Below, one piece after another: positions 13,850 to 13,855 of a stretch of 13,855 nt of DNA. Within the stretch, counting starts at the first letter, position 1, and each line of letters starts with the position of its first letter. Position numbers and translations under genes: made by a program. The stretch is from Chitinophaga pinensis (GTDB lineage Bacteria > Bacteroidota > Bacteroidia > UKL13-3), in contig CALPIR020000045.1 of NCBI GenBank assembly GCA_943323675.2, positions 1 to 13,855 on the forward strand, in the 5' to 3' direction. The notes below the pieces were generated by a model. That model worked only from the letters and a program-made list of their open reading frames with translations, was not told the DNA's origin and made no database searches.

Positions 13850-13855
13850 TTAGCC
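13763..13855. repeat. 93-base direct repeat, copy 2 (runs off window)
   Basis: This copy is identical to 13398-13490 over all 93 bases. The base before it differs (T here, A in copy 1), so the left boundary is real. The right boundary is set only by the end of the window, so the repeat may continue into another palindromic cluster and form a 365-base tandem unit. Confidence 0.9.

Noticed and set aside
13398..13855. CRISPR array
   Set aside because: There are only two copies, 93 bases long and 365 bases apart, which does not fit repeat-spacer spacing, and no cas genes are present.

Overview
The window looks like chromosomal DNA of an AT-rich member of the Bacteroidota (Flavobacteriia/Sphingobacteriia/Chitinophagia-like; no finer placement is possible from sequence alone). 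The evidence is a TonB-dependent receptor with an N-terminal carboxypeptidase-regulatory-like domain followed directly by a DUF4249 lipoprotein, -7 promoter boxes of the TAnnTTTG type, an absence of clear Shine-Dalgarno sequences, and fused isobutyryl-CoA mutase (IcmF). Most genes are metabolic or housekeeping, and no plasmid, phage or CRISPR signature is visible.

Layout. Positions 1-41 hold the first 13 codons of a minus-strand gene cut off by the window edge, divergent from rfbC (dTDP-4-dehydrorhamnose 3,5-epimerase). rfbC is followed 14 nt later by a tryptophan 2,3-dioxygenase. That pair converges on a minus-strand operon in which a 2-oxoglutarate/Fe(II) oxygenase-like gene lies 1 nt upstream of ispD. 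A strong hairpin inside the last codons of ispD probably terminates the opposing transcript. Divergent from that operon, a TonB-dependent receptor and its DUF4249 lipoprotein form an outer-membrane pair. They converge with a minus-strand DASH-type cryptochrome/photolyase. A short divergent promoter region leads to a YheT-family alpha/beta hydrolase and a small ArsC/Spx/YffB-like thioredoxin-fold protein. A classical terminator at 9561-9592 separates these from the 1127-residue minus-strand IcmF.

The last ~790 bases (13064-13855) have no convincing gene. They begin with the icmF promoter and end in repetitive DNA: a 93-base sequence present twice, identically, 365 bases apart, surrounding a REP/BIME-like palindromic cluster. 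The second copy runs off the window, so the unit may be longer or tandem.

Functional links: rfbC belongs to nucleotide-sugar (rhamnose) synthesis, TDO to tryptophan/kynurenine catabolism, IspD to the MEP isoprenoid pathway and IcmF to branched-chain acyl-CoA interconversion, so the window is a mosaic of short transcription units rather than one pathway. Several genes have better start codons downstream of the longest open frame. The promoter boxes support this, and they suggest very short leaders or leaderless mRNAs for yheT, the cryptochrome and the truncated gene at the left edge.
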